Source: Haloarchaeobius amylolyticus (lineage in GTDB: Archaea; Halobacteriota; Halobacteria; Halobacteriales; Natrialbaceae). From it: a stretch of DNA of 64,000 nucleotides. Positions 25,581-34,608 of the stretch are shown here, one piece after another. The notes under the pieces are model-generated. The model was not told where the DNA came from, searched no databases, and saw only the letters and a list, made by a program, of their open reading frames with translations. The position numbers and the translations under genes are program-made. The DNA is taken from contig NZ_JANHDH010000002.1 of assembly GCF_026616195.1 (NCBI RefSeq), forward strand, positions 310,001 to 374,000, read 5' to 3'. The stretch's first letter is position 1; each line of letters begins with the position of its first letter.

Positions 25581-26372
25581 ATGAACAACCGAGCGCCCGG
25601 CGCCGAGCGCGTGTCCCCGCAGCAGCGATTCACGGCGGACTACATGCGGGTGGCGGGCACCCGGAGCAACGTCCACGGCCTGGTGGAGGTCGACGTCACC
25701 GCGGCCAGAGAGCGCCTGCGGACCATCGAGACGGAGACCGGCACGGCCCTCTCGTTCACGGCCTTCGTCGTCGGCTGTCTGGCGACGGCCGTGGCGGAAC
25801 AGCCACGGGTCCATCGCTACCGGGACTGGCGCGGGCGGGTCCACGAGTTCGAGGAGGTGGACGTGAACGTCCTGGTCGAGCGGGAGGTCGACGGCGACCG
25901 CGCCGGCGTCCCCCACGTCATCCGGGGGGCTGACCGGCGGTCTGTCCGGTCGATCCACGACGAGATCCGCGCCGTCCAGGCGGACGCCTCGACGCGTTCC
26001 GAGGGCAGGCTCGCCCGGCTCGCCCGGCGCCTGCCCGGCTTCGTTCGCAGGCAGATATGGCGGCTTCCGCGGGTGTCACCGGAACGATGGAAGCGCCTCG
26101 CCGGCACCGTCGCCGTCACGTCGGTCGGGATGTTCGGCACCGGGAACGGGTGGGCCATCAGCCCGACGAACTACACGCTCCAGCTCACCGTCGGCGGTAT
26201 CGGGACCAGACCGCGCCTCGTCGACGGCGAACTCGAGTCACGGGAGTACCTGAGCCTCACCGTCACCTTCGACCACGACGTGGTCGACGGGGCGCCGGCC
26301 GCGCGGTTCGTCCAGCGCCTCGGGGAGCATCTCGAAGCCGGGACCGGGCTGGACACCGCGGCGGCCGAGTGA
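25581..26372 (+). CDS. Stand-alone 2-oxoacid dehydrogenase acyltransferase-like protein
   Basis: Predicted 263 residues, similar to the catalytic domain of E2 subunits (CoA-dependent acyltransferases). The active-site motif H232-x3-D236-G237 is present in TFDHDVVDGAPAARF, as is the substrate region SFTAFVVGCLATAVAEQP near the N-terminus. There is no lipoyl domain and no E3-binding domain, so it cannot work as a normal E2 with a swinging arm. A central basic segment (about 135-175) is unusual. It may be an acyltransferase with a soluble acyl-CoA donor, or a degenerate copy. No E1 or E3 genes are near. Its gene is convergent with a small membrane protein gene only 5 bp away. Confidence 0.8.
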   Translation: MNNRAPGAERVSPQQRFTADYMRVAGTRSNVHGLVEVDVTAARERLRTIETETGTALSFTAFVVGCLATAVAEQPRVHRYRDWRGRVHEFEEVDVNVLVEREVDGDRAGVPHVIRGADRRSVRSIHDEIRAVQADASTRSEGRLARLARRLPGFVRRQIWRLPRVSPERWKRLAGTVAVTSVGMFGTGNGWAISPTNYTLQLTVGGIGTRPRLVDGELESREYLSLTVTFDHDVVDGAPAARFVQRLGEHLEAGTGLDTAAAE

Positions 26373-26377
26373 AAGCG

Positions 26378-26602
26378 TCACATGAGCATCGCGGGCCCAC
26401 CGAAGGCCATGAGGAGGGCGATGACCGCGACGACGACGCCCATGAGCCGCATCACGAGGAGGCGACCTTCACCCGGTTCGATCTGGGTCGTCCCGGCGGG
26501 GCCGCGCATCTGCCATCGACTCATCTGGCGGGGGAACGCGGCCGTCGCGAGCGACAGGACCGCGATGAGGAGGGCCACGAACTGGAATATCGCGGGGGGC
26601 AT
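26378..26602 (-). CDS. Small two-helix membrane protein
   Basis: Predicted 74 residues with hydrophobic segments at about 3-22 and 50-70, separated by a basic/polar loop containing PRQMSRWQMRGP. No family is recognised. It lies 85 bp downstream of the M48 protease gene on the same strand and may be co-transcribed. This kind of small protein often accompanies membrane proteases or transporters in haloarchaea, but a link is only suggested by position. Confidence 0.65.
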   Translation of the reverse strand: MPPAIFQFVALLIAVLSLATAAFPRQMSRWQMRGPAGTTQIEPGEGRLLVMRLMGVVVAVIALLMAFGGPAMLM

Positions 26603-26687
26603 GGTCGAGTGACTGTCGAGGAGCGCAGGAAAATTTTGTGGTGCCCCGGGTGAGGTTCCCGCCCTGCGCGACTGACCGGCCGTCTCG

Positions 26688-27887
26688 CTAGCTGTTGGTC
26701 GCAGCCGACCCCTTCGACTCCAGTTCCGTCGCCAGCCGCTGCAACCGCTCGATCCTGTCCTGCGTCGACGGGTGGGTCCGGAACGGGAACGCCCGGCCGT
26801 CGGGGTCCAGCGTCGGCACGATGTCCAGTGCCGCATATGCCTCCGACCACTCCCGCGGGTCCTCCTGCGGGACCCCGTGTTCGTCGTCCAGCCGGGCCAG
26901 TGCGCTGGCGAGCGCGGCAGGGTTCCCCGTCAACTCCGCCGCCCCGGCGTCGGCGGCCCACTCCCGGCCCCGGGAGAGGAACGCGACGCCGAACTCGCCG
27001 TACCGGAGCGCCATGCGAACGAACAGGTTGAACACCACGTCGCCGGGGTCGTCCGGGTGCTCGTCGATGTACAGCCCTTCGGCGTAGACTATCGGGGCGA
27101 TCGCGGTCGCCATCACCCGGCTGTCGCCGTTGGCGAGGTGGCTGACCTCGTGGGCGAGGACGGCTTCGAGTTCGTCGTCGGGGAGCACGTCGAGCAGGCC
27201 CTCGGAGACGACGAGGATCGCCGACGACCCGGACCCGATGGTGAACGCCTCGGGGCGGTCCCGGGGCGTGACCTGCACTGCCGGGGCCGGGACGCTCCCC
27301 TGCCTGGCGAGCCTGGCGACCACCTCGGGCAGTCGGTCGTCCACCTCGTCGGCCGGGACCGCCTCCGAGATGGAGCGTTCCTGCAGGCGCCGGATGGTCT
27401 TCTTCACCCCGCTGACGAAGCCGTAGATACCGAGCAGGAAGCCGATGGCGAGGACGAGGATGCCGAGGGAGAACGGGCTGAGGACCGCGAGGACCGCGAG
27501 CGTGATGGCCGCGGCGGCCTCGACGAGCAGCGAGTAGAGCGCGCCGAGGCAGACGAGGACGAGGAGCCACTGGGGGAGGTCCGAGGGCGGGAACAGGTAG
27601 TCGTCTCTGGCCCGCGGGGCGACGCGCTGCCAGCCCACGTAGACCAGCCAGAGGGCGGCGAGCGCGGCGACGGCGACGATGCCCGGATGGATGCCGAGCA
27701 CCGCCGAGAGCCGTGGGGCTTCGAGTGCGAACGTCGCCACCTTCGAGGGAATCCAGCCGACGACACCGAGCAGGAGCGCCGACCCGAGAACACCGGTGAA
27801 CAGCGCCACCCAGAACGACAGCGAGGCCACGATTACGGTCGCGACTGCCATCCGCACCACCAGCGAGAGCCTGAGACGCACGTCCAT
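26688..27887 (-). CDS. M48 family (HtpX-like) membrane metalloprotease
   Basis: Predicted 399 residues. The zinc motif HEVSH (246-250) lies in LAHEVSHLANGDSRVMA, typical of M48 peptidases, with the third ligand Glu expected near REWAADAGAAELTGNP. Hydrophobic helices occur at about 10-45, 60-85, 95-160 and around the catalytic site. The C-terminus FPFRTHPSTQDRIERLQ is the usual M48 ending. The family removes misfolded membrane proteins in bacteria; the N-terminal membrane part here is longer than in bacterial HtpX. It probably serves membrane quality control. A 74-residue membrane protein gene follows. Confidence 0.9.
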   Translation of the reverse strand: MDVRLRLSLVVRMAVATVIVASLSFWVALFTGVLGSALLLGVVGWIPSKVATFALEAPRLSAVLGIHPGIVAVAALAALWLVYVGWQRVAPRARDDYLFPPSDLPQWLLVLVCLGALYSLLVEAAAAITLAVLAVLSPFSLGILVLAIGFLLGIYGFVSGVKKTIRRLQERSISEAVPADEVDDRLPEVVARLARQGSVPAPAVQVTPRDRPEAFTIGSGSSAILVVSEGLLDVLPDDELEAVLAHEVSHLANGDSRVMATAIAPIVYAEGLYIDEHPDDPGDVVFNLFVRMALRYGEFGVAFLSRGREWAADAGAAELTGNPAALASALARLDDEHGVPQEDPREWSEAYAALDIVPTLDPDGRAFPFRTHPSTQDRIERLQRLATELESKGSAATNS

Positions 27888-28051
27888 ACCGAACGTCTCA
27901 GTTCAACAGAATTTCAAGGTTCCGGCTGTGGCGGCGGGGGGCGGCTGGGGCTGGCGCCGCCGACCCCGCGTCGGGGCCTCGGCTGCCGGTCTCGTGCGCT
28001 GATACCTCGTGACAGGGTGGTGTTTTCACCTCACGGCGCGTCTGTGCACCC

Positions 28052-28570
28052 ATGGTTCCACTTCCCTCACAGCTCCTCGGCCTCGTCCTGCAGGTGCAGG
28101 GCAACGGCGTCGACGTGAACGTCAATCCGGGTGCCGGACTCGTCGGCGGTGCCGTCAGCGCGTTCCTGACGACCCTCATCGTCGGGGCCATCCTCGTCGC
28201 GCTGGCACCGGGATACACCGAGAAGATGATGGCGTACGTCCGCGACGAACCCATCGGGTCGGCCATCTACGGCGTGCTGAGCCTCGTGCTCGTGCTCGTC
28301 CTGATGGTCATCCTCGTCATCACCATCGTCGGCATCCTCCTCGCCATCCCGCTGGGCATCGTCCTGTTCGTGGCCTGGGCGGTCGGCGCGGCCATCGCCT
28401 ACCTCGCCATCGCGGAGCGCCTCGTCGGCCGCGAGGACGGCTGGACGAAGCCCCTGCTGGTCGGCGCGGCCATCAACGGTGGCCTCGCCCTGACGGGCAT
28501 CGGCGGCATCGTCTCGTTCTGCATCGGCGCGGCGGGCTTCGGTGCGGTCCTGCGGAACTGGCTCAACTGA
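28052..28570 (+). CDS. Four-helix membrane protein
   Basis: Predicted 172 residues with hydrophobic segments at about 28-52, 72-95, 96-120 and 135-165. The short N-terminal segment includes a polar strand QGNGVDVNVNPGAG. The pattern, including TEKMMAYVRDEPIGSAIYG and a Gly-rich last helix, resembles a membrane domain often attached to polymer-forming or bactofilin-like domains in haloarchaea. That domain is missing here. Its stop overlaps the stop of the convergent oxidoreductase gene by 8 bp. Function unknown. Confidence 0.72.
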   Translation: MVPLPSQLLGLVLQVQGNGVDVNVNPGAGLVGGAVSAFLTTLIVGAILVALAPGYTEKMMAYVRDEPIGSAIYGVLSLVLVLVLMVILVITIVGILLAIPLGIVLFVAWAVGAAIAYLAIAERLVGREDGWTKPLLVGAAINGGLALTGIGGIVSFCIGAAGFGAVLRNWLN

Positions 28571-29654
28571 CCGGCACGTCGACCGTCTCCTCCTTCTCGG
28601 CGGCCTCGTAGATCGCCTCCACGAGTGCCATGTCCCGGACGCCCTCGGCCGCGCCGGCGATGGGCTCCTCGTCCCGGAGCACGCACTGGGCGAAGTAGGC
28701 GAACTGTGGCGTGAGCTGGTCGACCTCGCCGAGTTTGACCGTCTCGGTCAGCTCGTCGCGCTCCAGCGTCACGGTCTGCTCGTTCCCCTCGACGAAGATG
28801 GGGTCGAGGGTGATGCGACCCTCGGTGCCCGTGATGCGGAGCTGGTGGCCGGTGTAGGCGTCGAAACTGGCGTTGCACTGGGCCTGCACGCCGTTCTCGA
28901 AGACGCACTGGAAGGCGACGTGTTCGTCCACGTCGGCGAAGGCGGCGTCCGGGCTGGCGGTCGTCGCCGAGACGCTGACCGGCTCCGAATCGAGGACGAA
29001 CCGGGTGGTGTTGAGCGGGTAGAGGCCGATGTCGGTGAGCGCGCCACCACCCGAGAGGCCCTTGTCGACCCGCCAGCGGTCCGACTCCGCGTCGGGGTCG
29101 TCGAGCAGCCGGAAGGTGAAGCTCCCGTGGACGTGGACCGGGTCGCCGACGAACCCCGATTCGACGAGGTCGCGGGCCCGCCGGACCGCCGGGCCGAACT
29201 GCATCCGGTAGGCGACCATGAAGGGGATGCCGGCCTCCGCGACCGTCTCCGCGATGCGTTCGGCGCCCTCGCGGGTGGCGGCCATCGCCTTCTCGCAGAG
29301 CACCGCCTTGTCCAGCCGGGCCGCCGTCTCGACGTAGGGCTCGTGGAGCGCGTGGGGCGTCACGACGTACACCGCGTCGTAGTCCTCGGCGGCGACGCCG
29401 TCGTGGTACTCGTCGTAGGTGATGGCCCGGGCCATGTCGAACTCGCCGGCGACCGACTCGGCCTTCGCTGGCGAACTGCTCACCGCGACGGTCGCCTCGC
29501 AGTCGCTCGCCCGGGCGAACGCCGGGAGCGCGTACTCCCGGGCGAAGCTACCGAGGCCGACCACCGCGAACCGAACCGGGCCGCCCTCGGTGGGTGCTCG
29601 CCAGTCCTCGCGCTGCCACTCGTCGAACCGGGTGCCGGATGGGGACGCTGTCAT
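28563..29654 (-). CDS. Gfo/Idh/MocA family oxidoreductase
   Basis: Predicted 363 residues. The N-terminal Rossmann fold shows VVGLGSFAREYALPAF, then YVVTPHALHEPYV and LCEKAMAAT, where the conserved EKP motif has become EKA but keeps the Lys used for catalysis. The C-terminal alpha/beta domain contains GGGALTDIGLYPLN, with the conserved D-x-G pattern and a likely substrate-binding region. Enzymes of this family oxidise or reduce sugars or related compounds with NAD(P). The start MTASPSG is chosen as the ATG before conserved sequence. It lies 66 bp from the end of the ABC exporter gene upstream on the same strand. Confidence 0.88.
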   Translation of the reverse strand: MTASPSGTRFDEWQREDWRAPTEGGPVRFAVVGLGSFAREYALPAFARASDCEATVAVSSSPAKAESVAGEFDMARAITYDEYHDGVAAEDYDAVYVVTPHALHEPYVETAARLDKAVLCEKAMAATREGAERIAETVAEAGIPFMVAYRMQFGPAVRRARDLVESGFVGDPVHVHGSFTFRLLDDPDAESDRWRVDKGLSGGGALTDIGLYPLNTTRFVLDSEPVSVSATTASPDAAFADVDEHVAFQCVFENGVQAQCNASFDAYTGHQLRITGTEGRITLDPIFVEGNEQTVTLERDELTETVKLGEVDQLTPQFAYFAQCVLRDEEPIAGAAEGVRDMALVEAIYEAAEKEETVDVPVS

Positions 29655-29720
29655 CGTCTCGTCGCCTGGCACGTCGGCGGGGGGACCCAAAGGTCTGCCC
29701 CCGGCGGTCGGTGCTGCCGG

Positions 29721-31667
29721 CTACACCGCGGACTCGCCCGACTCGCCCTCGCCGTCGCTTTCGCCTTCCCGTCTCCCCTCCCCGTCCGAGAGCAGCCGCC
29801 GGACCAGCCCCTCGGCGTCGCCCTCGAACTCGCCGGCCTGCACGCGCCAGAGCGTCGCGTACAGCCCACCCAACGCGACCAGTTCGTCGTGGGTGCCACG
29901 CTCGACGATGCGGCCGTCCTCGACCACGAGAATCTGGTCGGCGTGGCGCACCGTCGAGAGCCGGTGGGCGATGACGAACGTGGTTCGGTCGGCCGTGAGC
30001 CGGGTCAGGGCGCGCTGGATGTACAGTTCCGTCTCGGTGTCCACCGCCGAGGTCGCCTCGTCCAGCACGAGGATGGCCGGGTCCTGCAGCATCGCCCGTG
30101 CCAGCGAGAGGCGCTGGCGCTGGCCGCCGGAGAGCTTCACGCCGCGCTCGCCGATGCGGGTGTCGTAGCCGTCGGGCAGGTCCAGCACGAACTCGTGGGC
30201 TTCGGCGGCCCGGGCGGCCTCCCGGACCGCCTCGTCGGTGGCGTCGAAGCTCCCGTAGGCGATGTTCTCGCGGACCGAGCCGTCGAAGAGGAACACGTCT
30301 TGGCTGACGTAGCCGACGTGGTCGCGCAGGCTGTCGAACGCGAGGTCGCGCACGTCGTGTCCGTCGACGCGGATCGCGCCGGAGTCCACGTCGTAGAGCC
30401 GGAGCAGGAGCTTCGCGGCGGTCGATTTCCCGGCGCCCGTGGGCCCGACGAAGGCGATCGTCTCGCCCGGGTCCGCGGTGAAGGTCACGTCGTGCAGCAC
30501 CGGCTCGCCCTCGACGTAGCTGAAGTCGACGTGGTCGTACTCGACGCGACCCGCGACGGAATCGAGGGTGACGGGCTCGTCGGCCTCGGCGACCGCGACC
30601 GGGAGGTCCTTCAGCCCGAAGATGCGCTCGCCGGAGGCGCGGGCGTTCTCGTAGGAGTTGACGATGCGACCCATCCCCGCGAGGGGGTCGACGAACCGCT
30701 GGGTCATGAACAGGAACGTGACGAACTCGCCGACGTACAGCGTCCCCGAGAACCCCGGCGGCGGCCCGGCGACCAGCCAGTAGCCGCCGAGCAGGAACGT
30801 CGCGGCGAAGGCGACGCCCGCGAGCATGTCCATCCCCGGCTGGTAGAGGTACTCGAGGCGAGCCACCGCCCAGGTGCGCTCGTAGATGTCCCACGAGGCG
30901 TCGGTGACGCGGCCGTCCTCGTACTCGCCGGTGTTGCTCGTCTTGATGACCTCCATCCCGCCGAGGTTGTTCTCTAATCTGGTGTTCAGGTCCCCGAAAC
31001 TGGAGCGCAGGGCACGATAGAGGGGTCGGATGGTCCGCATGAACCAGACGGTGAAGGTGAGCAACAGGGGCACGCCGACCAGGCTGACCAGTGCCAGCTG
31101 CCAGTTCAGGTAGAGCAACAGGGCGGCGATGCCGACGACCGTCACGACGAGCTGGATGGCTCCACTTACCGTGCCGTTCAGGAACTGCTTGAGGTTGCGC
31201 ACGTCGTTGTTCAGCACGGACATCACCTGCCCGGTCTGCTTGTCGTCGAAGAAGGCCATGTCGAGCCGTTGCATCGCCCGGTAGGTGTCGGTCCGCAGGG
31301 CGTGTTGCACCCGGTTCGAGAACAGCGAGAGGCTGACGCCCTGCGTCCAGCCGAAGACGACGCTCCCGACGAACGCGCCGACGATGAGCGCGACCGAGAG
31401 CCAGAGCTGGTCGAGCGTCGTGGCCGGGAGCAGCGAGCCCGGGACCAGCGGGAGCCGGAATGGCGTGTTGTCGTTGAACACCGAGTCGATGGCGATACCG
31501 AGCACCAGCGGCGGCACCAGCCCCACGAGCCGCGAGAACAGGCTGGTCACCAGCCCGAGGACGAACAGGTGGAGGTCGTCGCGCCCGTAGGTTCGAAAGA
31601 GCCGGAGCATCGGGTCCGGGGCGTCCGCGTCGGGTTCGAAGGGAAGGGTCTCTCTGCCCGGTCTCAT
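29721..31667 (-). CDS. ABC exporter, fused permease and ATPase (MsbA/LmrA type)
   Basis: Predicted 648 residues. The first 360 residues carry six transmembrane helices of an ABC exporter domain. The ATPase domain follows with Walker A GPTGAGKST (about 407-416), signature LSGGQRQRLSLARA, Walker B ILVLDEATSAVD and the H-loop IAHRLSTVRHAD. Half-transporters of this kind act as homo- or heterodimers and export lipids, drugs or peptides. The C-terminus is a hydrophilic Glu/Ser/Gly tail (about 610-648). No partner half-transporter is adjacent, so a homodimer is likely. Confidence 0.94.
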   Translation of the reverse strand: MRPGRETLPFEPDADAPDPMLRLFRTYGRDDLHLFVLGLVTSLFSRLVGLVPPLVLGIAIDSVFNDNTPFRLPLVPGSLLPATTLDQLWLSVALIVGAFVGSVVFGWTQGVSLSLFSNRVQHALRTDTYRAMQRLDMAFFDDKQTGQVMSVLNNDVRNLKQFLNGTVSGAIQLVVTVVGIAALLLYLNWQLALVSLVGVPLLLTFTVWFMRTIRPLYRALRSSFGDLNTRLENNLGGMEVIKTSNTGEYEDGRVTDASWDIYERTWAVARLEYLYQPGMDMLAGVAFAATFLLGGYWLVAGPPPGFSGTLYVGEFVTFLFMTQRFVDPLAGMGRIVNSYENARASGERIFGLKDLPVAVAEADEPVTLDSVAGRVEYDHVDFSYVEGEPVLHDVTFTADPGETIAFVGPTGAGKSTAAKLLLRLYDVDSGAIRVDGHDVRDLAFDSLRDHVGYVSQDVFLFDGSVRENIAYGSFDATDEAVREAARAAEAHEFVLDLPDGYDTRIGERGVKLSGGQRQRLSLARAMLQDPAILVLDEATSAVDTETELYIQRALTRLTADRTTFVIAHRLSTVRHADQILVVEDGRIVERGTHDELVALGGLYATLWRVQAGEFEGDAEGLVRRLLSDGEGRREGESDGEGESGESAV

Positions 31668-31884
31668 CGGGCCTCCGTCGTGGGCGGGTGCCGGCGGTTC
31701 CGTGCGCCGGGTCCCGCGGCTGTGGTGTGTCGTCGCGGCATGGCTGCTGATAGGGTGCTGGTCGAAGACGGCGACCGCTGGACCGGGGCGCCGTCACTAA
31801 CCAGATGTTAGGCTCCGACGGGACATAGCCAGAGCGGTCACCGGTGGCTCACCGGGTGGAGACGGCAACGACGCCGACGACGCT

Positions 31885-32952
31885 TCAGTCGTCGGCCGCC
31901 GCGCCCTCGATGTCGCCGTCGACCATCGCCGCGACGGAGTGGATGCCCTCGCGGTCGCGGGCGCTCTCGGCGACCTGTACGAACTCGGCCTTGGCGCGGG
32001 CCTCCGCGATGTCGCGGCCGCCGCAGTACGAGAGCCCCGAGCGCATCCCCGACAGGAACTCGGCGAGGTGCTCGTCGAACGGGCCGACGGCCGGCGTGAG
32101 CGCCTCGACGCCCTCGCCGTGTTCGAGGGTGAGGTCCTTGTCGGTGCGCTCGTGGTTCGCCGCCTCGCTGGCCATCCCCCGCGAGACCTTGTAGCGCTCG
32201 CCGTCGAGCGTGACGGTCCGGCCGGGGGCCTCGTCGGTGCCGGCGAAGTAGCCACCCATCATCACCGCGTCGGCCCCCGCCATGAGCGCCTTCACGGCGT
32301 CGCCGGAGGACCGGATGCCGCCGTCGGCGATGGTGGTGACGCCACAGCGCTCGGCGGCCGCGGCGCAGTCGTCGACCGCGGTGAGCTGGGGCATACCCGC
32401 GCCGGTCCGCTCCCGGGTCGTGCAGTGCGAGCCGGGGCCGACGCCGACCTTGACGCAGTCCGCGCCGGCCGCCGCGAGGTCCTCGACCCCCTGTGCCGTG
32501 ACGACGTTCCCGACCACGAGCGGAACGTCGGGGAATTCGTCCGCGAGCCGGCGCGTCGCGTCGAGACACGTCTCCAGGTGGCCGTGCGCCACGTCGACGA
32601 CGAGTGCGCAGGCGCCGGCCTCGACGCAGGCCGCGGCGCGTGCCTCGAAGTCCTCGTCGATGCCGACCGCGATGGCCACGCGTTCGCCCGCGTCCACCAC
32701 CTGCTCGACCTCGGCGACCTGCTCGGCGATCGTGCAGAAGCGATGGAGGACGCCGAGGCCGCCCGCCCGCGAGAGCGCGATGGCGAGCTCGGCCTCCGTC
32801 ACGGTGTCCATCGCCGCGCTCAGGACGGGGACGTCGAGGTCGAGCCCCGGCGCGAGCGTCGTCGAGAGGGTCACGTCGTCGCGACTCTCCACGGGCGAGC
32901 GCTGTGGGACGAGCAACACGTCGCCGTACGAGAGCCCGGTTCTGAGTTCCAT
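31885..32952 (-). CDS. IMP dehydrogenase/GMP reductase family protein
   Basis: Predicted 355 residues, a TIM barrel without the CBS pair of canonical IMPDH, and near the length of GMP reductases. The N-terminal YGDVLLVPQRSPVESRDDV, PVLSAAMDTVTE, catalytic loop GPGSHCTTR (Cys about 177), DGGIR and MMGGYFAGTDEAPG are all present. It either oxidises IMP to XMP or reduces GMP to IMP with NAD(P). The mid-size flap (YKVSRGMASEAAN) resembles both. Haloarchaea usually have a separate CBS-containing guaB, so GMP reductase is a reasonable guess. The next gene on this strand ends far upstream, so it is probably transcribed alone. Confidence 0.87.
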   Translation of the reverse strand: MELRTGLSYGDVLLVPQRSPVESRDDVTLSTTLAPGLDLDVPVLSAAMDTVTEAELAIALSRAGGLGVLHRFCTIAEQVAEVEQVVDAGERVAIAVGIDEDFEARAAACVEAGACALVVDVAHGHLETCLDATRRLADEFPDVPLVVGNVVTAQGVEDLAAAGADCVKVGVGPGSHCTTRERTGAGMPQLTAVDDCAAAAERCGVTTIADGGIRSSGDAVKALMAGADAVMMGGYFAGTDEAPGRTVTLDGERYKVSRGMASEAANHERTDKDLTLEHGEGVEALTPAVGPFDEHLAEFLSGMRSGLSYCGGRDIAEARAKAEFVQVAESARDREGIHSVAAMVDGDIEGAAADD

Positions 32953-33182
32953 CGTATGTTCCGCAGGCTAGAAGAACCGTCAGGCGGGTAAGTCCACCGT
33001 TACGCCTCGACTCACTGTCACTTACCGCGGCCACCGCCCGGAACCTGACCGACCAGCAGCACGGTGGCCTTGGATTCCGAGGGCACGCCGCCACTGCACA
33101 CTCGATTCGAAGCCACGACCGGGCTGTGACCCGGTGACCCCGAAGGGGAACCGAGGTGAACGAGGACCCCGTAGCCTCCAGT

Positions 33183-33545
33183 ATGGACACTGCCGCAGCG
33201 CGGTCCGGCCTCGGTATCGTCGCGCTCCTGCTCGCCGCCGTGCTCCTCGTCCCGCTGCTGTTCGGCGGGATGATGGGCATGGGGATGGGCGGGGGCGGTG
33301 CGACCTGGCACGACCACTGGATGGGCTTCGACGGCCAGTGGTCGTGGTGGTGGTTCGCCGCCAGCCTCGTCGGCCGACTGCTCGTCCTCGCGGTGGTCGT
33401 CGGCGGTGGCTACCTGCTGCTGAAGTCCCTCGGCGGCGGGAACGAGGGCGACCCTGCCCTCGACGAACTCCGCCGGGCGTACGCCCGCGGCGACCTGACC
33501 GACGAGGAGTTCGAGCGCCGCCGCGAGCGACTCGAACGGGACTGA
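33183..33545 (+). CDS. SHOCT-domain membrane protein
   Basis: Predicted 120 residues. Two hydrophobic segments lie at about 8-25 and 58-80, with a Met/Gly/Trp/His-rich loop between (GMMGMGMGGGGATWHDHWMG). The C-terminal DELRRAYARGDLTDEEFERR (about 93-113) is a SHOCT domain, a short helix pair found at the ends of many bacterial and archaeal proteins, often involved in oligomer formation. The start MDTAAARS is preferred over an earlier in-frame ATG because it directly precedes the first helix. Function otherwise unknown. Confidence 0.85.
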   Translation: MDTAAARSGLGIVALLLAAVLLVPLLFGGMMGMGMGGGGATWHDHWMGFDGQWSWWWFAASLVGRLLVLAVVVGGGYLLLKSLGGGNEGDPALDELRRAYARGDLTDEEFERRRERLERD

Positions 33546-33629
33546 CCAGACCCAACCTGTCTCGTCCCGGCCGCGCTGGCCGGCTGAAAACGGGACCGTG
33601 GGGACTACGCGGGCGTCCCCCTGCCGAAC

Positions 33630-34445
33630 TCAGACGCCGGTCACGGTGACCGACCCGTTCACCGCCGACGCCTCTATCTCGTAGCCGCCCTGTCCGTGGG
33701 TCGCGAGCAGTCGGCGCGAGGACTGGCTGGCGACCGCGAGGTCACAGTCCTCGACGGTCACGCGCCCGATGAGCGTCTCGGCCAGCACGTCGGCGTCGAG
33801 GTCGGCTGCGAGCCGGACCGTCAGCGACCCGTTCGGGGACCCCACCTCGGCGTTCCGCCGGAGCGAGTGGACCGCCACGTCGACCGACCCGTTGGCCGTC
33901 TCGGCGGCGTCGATGCCGGTACAGCCGCGGGCGGTCACGCTCCCGTTTGCGGCCTGCAGCGAGACGAAGCCGGCCACGTCGGTCGCCTCGATGCCCCCGT
34001 TGGCCACCTCGGCCCGGGTGTCGCCGGTGACGCCGTCGAGGGTGATGCTCCCGTTGACGAGTTCGACGTGGTCGACCGCGACGCTCGCCGGGACCGCGAT
34101 GTCGAGGTCCGCCTTCGCCCGGACGTTCCTGCCCACGCCCTCGTCCTCGGGTTCGACCACGACGCGGAGGGTGCCGTCCGCGACGGTCGTCCTGACGTGG
34201 AGGCGGTCGAGGTGGTCGGCGCCGGCGCGGGTCCGCTTGGTCGCGGTGACGGTGACGGTGTCGTCCTCGGTCAGGCGCAGGACCGCGTCACCGTTGACGC
34301 TTTCGACGGTGAGACGGTCGAGTGCTGTCGCGTCGACCGTCTCTTCGACGGTGGCGGTGGTCTCCGTGCCGGTGTCGAGGGTGGCCTGGTCGACGATGCC
34401 GTCGACGAGGGAGCCGAGGAAGCCGCGGTTTGATTCGGTCGTCAT
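33630..34445 (-). CDS. DUF4097-type beta-repeat protein
   Basis: Predicted 271 residues. The sequence shows repeated strands of the form VELVNGSITLDGVTGD, VANGGIEATDVAG and AANGSVTARGCTG, the regularly spaced NGS/NGG turns that mark DUF4097 putative adhesin domains forming a beta-helix or prism. There is no signal peptide, so it may be cytosolic in spite of the family name. The N-terminal GFLGSLVDGIVDQATLD is helical. It lies alone between a convergent SHOCT gene and the end of the nucleotidase gene. Biological role unknown. Confidence 0.8.
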   Translation of the reverse strand: MTTESNRGFLGSLVDGIVDQATLDTGTETTATVEETVDATALDRLTVESVNGDAVLRLTEDDTVTVTATKRTRAGADHLDRLHVRTTVADGTLRVVVEPEDEGVGRNVRAKADLDIAVPASVAVDHVELVNGSITLDGVTGDTRAEVANGGIEATDVAGFVSLQAANGSVTARGCTGIDAAETANGSVDVAVHSLRRNAEVGSPNGSLTVRLAADLDADVLAETLIGRVTVEDCDLAVASQSSRRLLATHGQGGYEIEASAVNGSVTVTGV

Positions 34446-34608
34446 AGGAGCAGAGACGGCTGCGAGCAGGGTATAGGTTCGCAGAACTCCGTTTCTGTCC
34501 TGGCGCGAACTGAAACGAACTTCTGTCGGGGAGTTGCTATCTTACTGGCCCGAAAAATGGAACTCGGTTCGCGTGTGGTGCCAGTGCCGGTGTCCGACTG
34601 GGTCGCCC

